DNA of 64,000 nt from an uncultured Ruminococcus sp. (GTDB lineage: Bacteria > Bacillota > Clostridia > Oscillospirales > Ruminococcaceae): assembly GCA_947624295.1 (NCBI GenBank), contig CANQJV010000003.1, forward strand, positions 1 to 64,000, given 5' to 3'. Positions 59,468 through 64,000 of this stretch are shown here, in pieces. Positions within the stretch are counted from its first letter, which is position 1. Every line of letters starts with the position of its first letter. The position numbers were made by a program, and so were the translations under genes. The notes beneath the pieces are model-generated. The model was not told the origin of the DNA. It did not search any database and saw only the letters and a list, made by a program, of their open reading frames with translations.

Positions 59468-61606
59468 ATGATTAAATCAAAAATTACACGTTTTGTAAGC
59501 ATGGTTTCAGCTGCTGCCTGCGTAACAGCTTGTGTCAATTTCTCATCTTTCGTTGATATTTCGGAGGCTGTTGAAGTAAAAACTGCTTTCGAAATAACTG
59601 AAGATATGGGACTTGGCTGGAATCTCGGCAACACTTTTGACTCATACAATAACAAAGTTGACAAAATGGGTCTTGAGGCTGAAACAACTTGGGGCAATCC
59701 TAAAACTACAAACGAAATGCTTGACGCTGTAAAGGCAAAAGGTTTCAATACAATACGTGTTCCTGTAACGTGGTATCAGCACGTTGACGAAAATTACACT
59801 ATTGATGCTGAATGGCTTGCACGTGTAAAAGAAGTTGTTGACCACTGCTATAACAACGGTATGTATGTTATCCTTAATCTTCACCACGAAGAACCATATC
59901 AGAACCGTTCAACTCTCGGTGCTGATTACGAGGAAATAAACGGCTATGTTACGGCACTCTGGGGACAGCTTGCTGAAACTTTCAAGGATTACGACCAGCA
60001 CCTTATATTCGAAACAATGAACGAACCTCGTGCAACAGGTACAGACCACGAATGGTGGGGACCTACTGCTGAAGAAGTTGATACAATTAACAAAATCAAC
60101 GCAAATTCTCTTGATGTTATCCGTAAAGCAGGCGGTCAGAATGAAACTCGTCTTGTAATGATGCCGGGTTACTGCGCATCAAGCGATACGTCAATGATGT
60201 CAAAAGTTGTCATTCCTGATGACGATTTCGTTGCAGCATCTGTTCACGCTTATTCACCTTACAGCTTTGCTATGGATGCAACTTATACTGAACACGATAC
60301 ATTTACAGACGCAAATAAAAATGAACTCGTAAGCATTATGGACGGTATCAGAAAAACTTTCAGCGATAAAGATATTCCTGTAGTCCTTGGCGAATTCAGT
60401 GCCTCAAACTTCGATAATACTGATGCAAGATGCGAATGGGCTGAGGCTTACCTCACAACTGCTAAAACATTCGGTTTCCCATGTGTTCTCTGGGATAACA
60501 ACGTTGTATCAAATAACGGCGGTGAGGCTCACGGCTACCTCGACAGAAAAAATCTCAAATGGTATGATGTTTCAGAACCTGTAGTTGATACAATGGTTAA
60601 AATTATAAACGATGATTCAATCGTATGGGGCAGTGAAAGAAAATCACCTGTTATTGAACACGATGACATTACAACAGGCAAACAGCTCATTGATACAACT
60701 TATGACCTCGATGCTTCCGTAAAAGACGGTAACTGCACTCCCGGTCTTAATGCAGACTGGACACTTCTTGAAGGCGGTGACGTTGCTGTACAGTATACAG
60801 GCGAAGCTCCTGTTATTGCGGTATGCGACGGCGAATGGAACAACTGGACTGAAATAAAGCCTTATGACGATGTTGACGGTATTGCCTACTACTCATCTGA
60901 ACATATCAAATCAGCATGGAGCGGTGATACTGCTGATATACAGCACCTTTTCGTAAGAACCAACAGTAAAACTACTGTTACTGCAATCGCTGTAATTGGC
61001 GGAGGAGATGTTGTTGACCCGCCTGAAGACAATACAAAAATCTATAAAGTTGACATGGCTAACAGAGGCGATTCCGATGTACTCACTTTCACAATCGAGG
61101 GTGCAGCAGGCTCAACAACAAACGGTTGTGTAGGCTATATGGGCGAAGATTGGGTATCCCTTGAATGGGAAGGCAAAATCGGTGCTGACGGAAAACTTAA
61201 TGTTGAAGTTGATATTTCTTCCGTTCCAAAGAGCGTAACTTCCGCTGAAATCCAGATATGGTGGTGCGATGACGAAAACGGTGAAATGACAACATATAAC
61301 TTCAAATCAGGCGAAACTGTATCAACAACTACAACAGCACAGCCGTCACCCGGCACAACTACTACAACTAATTCAGACCTTCCTCCGGCACCTGACGGCT
61401 TGATTTGCGGTGATGCTAACGGCGACCATCAAATAAATATGGCTGACGTTGCTACAATAATCCAGTATATCGGCAACAAAGACGCATATTCTGTTTCAAG
61501 CACTAAAGAAGCTGATACAAATGCGGACGGTCAGATAACAGGCGAAGATGCGCTTATAATACAGCAATACCTTGCAAAAATGTACACTTCACTTCCTGTT
61601 AAATAA
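59468..61606 (+). CDS. Secreted GH5 endoglucanase with two accessory (CBM-like) modules and a dockerin
   Basis: Signal peptide; GLGWNLGNTFDS, IRVPVTW, ETMNEPR, VVLGEFSA; C-terminal dockerin GDANGDHQINMADVATIIQYIG...DTNADGQITGEDALIIQQYLA. Confidence 0.93.
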   Translation: MIKSKITRFVSMVSAAACVTACVNFSSFVDISEAVEVKTAFEITEDMGLGWNLGNTFDSYNNKVDKMGLEAETTWGNPKTTNEMLDAVKAKGFNTIRVPVTWYQHVDENYTIDAEWLARVKEVVDHCYNNGMYVILNLHHEEPYQNRSTLGADYEEINGYVTALWGQLAETFKDYDQHLIFETMNEPRATGTDHEWWGPTAEEVDTINKINANSLDVIRKAGGQNETRLVMMPGYCASSDTSMMSKVVIPDDDFVAASVHAYSPYSFAMDATYTEHDTFTDANKNELVSIMDGIRKTFSDKDIPVVLGEFSASNFDNTDARCEWAEAYLTTAKTFGFPCVLWDNNVVSNNGGEAHGYLDRKNLKWYDVSEPVVDTMVKIINDDSIVWGSERKSPVIEHDDITTGKQLIDTTYDLDASVKDGNCTPGLNADWTLLEGGDVAVQYTGEAPVIAVCDGEWNNWTEIKPYDDVDGIAYYSSEHIKSAWSGDTADIQHLFVRTNSKTTVTAIAVIGGGDVVDPPEDNTKIYKVDMANRGDSDVLTFTIEGAAGSTTNGCVGYMGEDWVSLEWEGKIGADGKLNVEVDISSVPKSVTSAEIQIWWCDDENGEMTTYNFKSGETVSTTTTAQPSPGTTTTTNSDLPPAPDGLICGDANGDHQINMADVATIIQYIGNKDAYSVSSTKEADTNADGQITGEDALIIQQYLAKMYTSLPVK

Positions 61607-61630
61607 TTTTCAGAAAGGGCATATGTAACA

Positions 61631-62929
61631 ATGAAAACATTCAGAAAAATTATGACTTCAGTCGTTTCATTAGGAGTACTTCTTTCATCTGTTCCATATT
61701 CTACATCAGCATCAGAATATGATTACCACAACGGTTTTACTTCGGAGGAAATTCTTGCCTCTGAAGTAAAGCCCAAAATCACCGTACAAAGCGAATGCAT
61801 TTCCATTGATGAGGCGAAAACACACCCTTTAAGATCTATCAATATTTCAGTGGAGGGTGCTGACAAAAAATATGCTACAACATCACTTCACTTATACTAT
61901 GACCGACGTCTTGAAATAGCTCGTAACCGTGTAGGTGCGCTTGATGTTGTTGCAGGACCTGCGTGGGAATATCTCGCCGTACAGCCTGCAATAGAAGACC
62001 CCTCTGCTGCTGAACAAGGTATGAACGGAATTTTTATAGGTTCATCAGGCGGAGCAGATAACGGTCTTGACGGAGTTATGTTCAATATTACTTTTATTCT
62101 CCCCGATGATGTGAGAGAGAGCGATATTTTCCCTATAGACATAGTCTATAAAAACAGTTCGGAGGCAGGAGATATTTTCAATAATGCCAAGAAAACCGAT
62201 GAAGGTCAGTTAATGCAGGCATATGCTTTCACATACGGCATATATAACGGTTCTGAAACGAAATTTGTTCCTGATGAAGAAGACGTACGGAAATGTTACG
62301 ATCTTAGTTATGATATATCTTCAGACGATGACGGATATATAGCAATTGAAGAACTGGCAACAACAACAACCAGATTACCCGAGACTACTACCACAACAAC
62401 TACCACCACTACAACAACTACCACCACTACAACAACTACTAAAGCAACAACAACTACAACAACTACAGCTACAACTATACCTCTTGAAATTATTCCGTCA
62501 GAAGTAAATATGGCTGTTGGTGACACAAATAAACTCGCAATAATAGGTGCTAAAAATATATCTGATGTTATGTGGACAAGTAAAGATACTTCTGTTGCAA
62601 CTGTTGATGAAAACGGAAATGTTACCGCAAAAAAAGCAGGTAACGTTGAAATATATGCTGTTTATAACGGCAGCGTCGCAAAATGCAAGGTAAATGTCAT
62701 TGATAATGATAATGATATAAATTATGGTGATGCTAACGGCGACCACGAAATAAATATGGCTGATGTCGCTACAATAATCCAGTATATCGGCAACAAAGAC
62801 GCATATTCCGTTACTGACACTAAAGGTGCTGATACAAATGCGGACGGTCAGATAACAGGTGAAGATGCGCTTATAGTACAGCAATACCTTGCAAAAATTC
62901 ACAAAAAATTACCCGTGACATCTTCTTGA
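61631..62929 (+). CDS. Scaffoldin adaptor: ScaE-like cohesin - Thr linker - Big_2 - dockerin
   Basis: Signal peptide; cohesin core GADKKYATTSLHLYYDRRLEI...GLDGVMFNITFILPDD...IFPIDIVYKN...QLMQAYAFTYGIYNG...GYIAIEE; Big_2 PSEVNMAVGDTNKLAI...VATVDENGNVTAKKAG; dockerin. Confidence 0.8.
   Translation: MKTFRKIMTSVVSLGVLLSSVPYSTSASEYDYHNGFTSEEILASEVKPKITVQSECISIDEAKTHPLRSINISVEGADKKYATTSLHLYYDRRLEIARNRVGALDVVAGPAWEYLAVQPAIEDPSAAEQGMNGIFIGSSGGADNGLDGVMFNITFILPDDVRESDIFPIDIVYKNSSEAGDIFNNAKKTDEGQLMQAYAFTYGIYNGSETKFVPDEEDVRKCYDLSYDISSDDDGYIAIEELATTTTRLPETTTTTTTTTTTTTTTTTTTKATTTTTTTATTIPLEIIPSEVNMAVGDTNKLAIIGAKNISDVMWTSKDTSVATVDENGNVTAKKAGNVEIYAVYNGSVAKCKVNVIDNDNDINYGDANGDHEINMADVATIIQYIGNKDAYSVTDTKGADTNADGQITGEDALIVQQYLAKIHKKLPVTSS
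62358..62480 (+). repeat. ACN (Thr) microsatellite linker with imperfect 18-nt periodicity
   Basis: ACTACCACCACTACAACA-type units encoding poly-Thr. Confidence 0.9.
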
Positions 62930-62948
62930 TTCATAATATACCTCCAGC

Positions 62949-62979
62949 AAAAGCTCCGTTTGAAAAAGCGGGGCTTTTG
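62949..62979 (+). terminator. Terminator downstream of adaptor gene
   Basis: AAAAGCTCCG...CGGGGCTTTT hairpin. Confidence 0.7.
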
Positions 62980-63039
62980 TAATGGACTGGCGATTTATTC
63001 ACAATAAGTTAATATTTATATTTAATTTTATCAAAACTA

Positions 63040-63068
63040 TTGTAATATCATAAAAAGTGTGTTATAAT
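63040..63068 (+). promoter_or_regulatory. Promoter of second adaptor gene
   Basis: TTGTAA-N17-TATAAT with TGT extended -10. Confidence 0.65.
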
Positions 63069-63084
63069 AATAAAAAAATATAAA

Positions 63085-63942
63085 TTGAAAGGAAATTTGT
63101 ATATGATATTACCAAAAAAATTTTTTACTGCTGTTTTCGCTTGTATGACAGTATTTTCAATTATCCCTGCAAACACTTCCGCCGGAGAAATATATCATTT
63201 CACTGATGAGGAAATTGATTCCGCACCCGTAAAGCCTGAACTTACAATTGACAAAAAAATAATCAGCAAAGAAGAATTAGAAGCAAATCATAATCAGGTT
63301 GAAATTTCATTGAATGTAAGCGGTGCTGATATGGAATACGCCGCAACAGGACTGCACATATGCTATGATAACCGCCTTACTGTTTCCGACAAAAATACAG
63401 GTTCTGCATTAAGTTACCTGAGTACGATGATATCCGAACAAAAATCGCCTGATAATCCCGAAATGAACGAGATTTTCATTTCAACGTATGGTACTTCGTG
63501 CATTGGCAGGGACGGTACTATGTTTAACTTTACTTTTACAGTGCCTGACGACGCTGAAAACGGTGACATATACCCGATTGAAATTATATACAAAGAAAAT
63601 GAAAAAACTGCTGATATATTCAGCAATGTGTCCAATAACAGAGATGGACAGCTTATGTCGGCGTATGTATTCAAAAACGGTATCAACAACGGTTATATTG
63701 CGATTGAATCCGAAGAAGATACTGCTGTAACGTGCGGTGATGCTAATTGTGATGGTGCAGTCAATATTGCAGATGCCGCCGCAATCATTCAGCATATCGG
63801 CAATAATGACATATATGCTCTTAGTGATTCAGGTATTAAAAACTCTGATACAAATGCAGACAGGCAAATCACTGGTGAAGATGCGCTTATAATACAGGAA
63901 TTTGTTGCAGGATTATATGAAAATCTGCCTGTAATTGAATAA
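63085..63942 (+). CDS. Scaffoldin adaptor: cohesin fused directly to dockerin
   Basis: Signal peptide; GADMEYAATGLHICYDNRLTV...GRDGTMFNFTFTVPDDAENGDIYPIEIIYKE...QLMSAYVFKNGINNGYIAIE; dockerin GDANCDGAVNIADAAAIIQHIG...DTNADRQITGEDALIIQEFV. Confidence 0.8.
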   Translation: MKGNLYMILPKKFFTAVFACMTVFSIIPANTSAGEIYHFTDEEIDSAPVKPELTIDKKIISKEELEANHNQVEISLNVSGADMEYAATGLHICYDNRLTVSDKNTGSALSYLSTMISEQKSPDNPEMNEIFISTYGTSCIGRDGTMFNFTFTVPDDAENGDIYPIEIIYKENEKTADIFSNVSNNRDGQLMSAYVFKNGINNGYIAIESEEDTAVTCGDANCDGAVNIADAAAIIQHIGNNDIYALSDSGIKNSDTNADRQITGEDALIIQEFVAGLYENLPVIE

Positions 63943-63961
63943 ATCAACATAAAAATCTCTT

Positions 63962-63991
63962 GCCTTTCATATAATTAAATAATTGAAAGGC
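63962..63991 (+). terminator. Hairpin, possible terminator
   Basis: GCCTTTCA-N14-TGAAAGGC. Confidence 0.5.
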
Positions 63992-64000
63992 AGGAGGTTT

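Noticed and set aside
62358-62480. Repeated ACA/ACT units as a possible CRISPR array
   Set aside because: No conserved direct repeats with unique spacers, coding in frame for a Thr linker, no cas genes.
62308-62526. Antisense ORF encoding long poly-Val (72 aa)
   Set aside because: Mirror of the Thr-linker microsatellite; no RBS or conserved motif.
1-64000. tRNA/rRNA genes, transposases, integrases, restriction or toxin-antitoxin systems
   Set aside because: Looked for on both strands by motif and in the ORF translations; none recognisable.

Overview
This is a ~64 kb AT-rich segment of a cellulolytic, cellulosome-type Ruminococcus-like (Oscillospiraceae) chromosome. The genus is an inference from the dockerin/cohesin modules and gene content. 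Main blocks: (i) ~0.2-15.6 kb, a Gram-positive type IV pilus cluster: pilT, pilB, pilC, a fused pilM-pilN, pilO, pilD, four prepilin-like proteins, a giant 1069-aa PilX-like protein and an embedded S41 protease. (ii) 16-27.5 kb, asnB, ymdB-spoVS, a kinase, an ECF S component, a MarR-controlled ABC exporter pair and citrate synthase. (iii) 27.6-32 kb, aldose epimerase and a GH94 cellobiose phosphorylase. (iv) 32-37 kb, small membrane proteins (DUF4190 paralogues, DUF2752, PH/SHOCT), RNase Z and an HTH protein. (v) 37-59 kb, mostly housekeeping: a ClpE-like ATPase with a coupled cohesin-like lipoprotein, the ecfA1-ecfA2-ecfT...truA operon with insertions, glmM-like, ruvCAB, pheA, metH. (vi) 59.4-64 kb, a cellulosome locus with a GH5-CBM-dockerin enzyme and two ScaE-like cohesin-dockerin adaptor proteins. 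The most interesting signals are: the cohesin-dockerin adaptors, whose dockerin almost matches that of the neighbouring enzyme; a lipoprotein cohesin coupled to clpE; a CAP-dockerin gene whose signal peptide is in another frame; the giant pilus protein; a strong candidate for an unannotated small structured RNA at ~21.44-21.59 kb; two MITE/REP-like palindromic elements; and a very uniform promoter architecture (17-bp spacer, frequent TGn extended -10). I saw no tRNA, rRNA, CRISPR, transposase or prophage. All family names come from reading motifs by eye; no database search was run.
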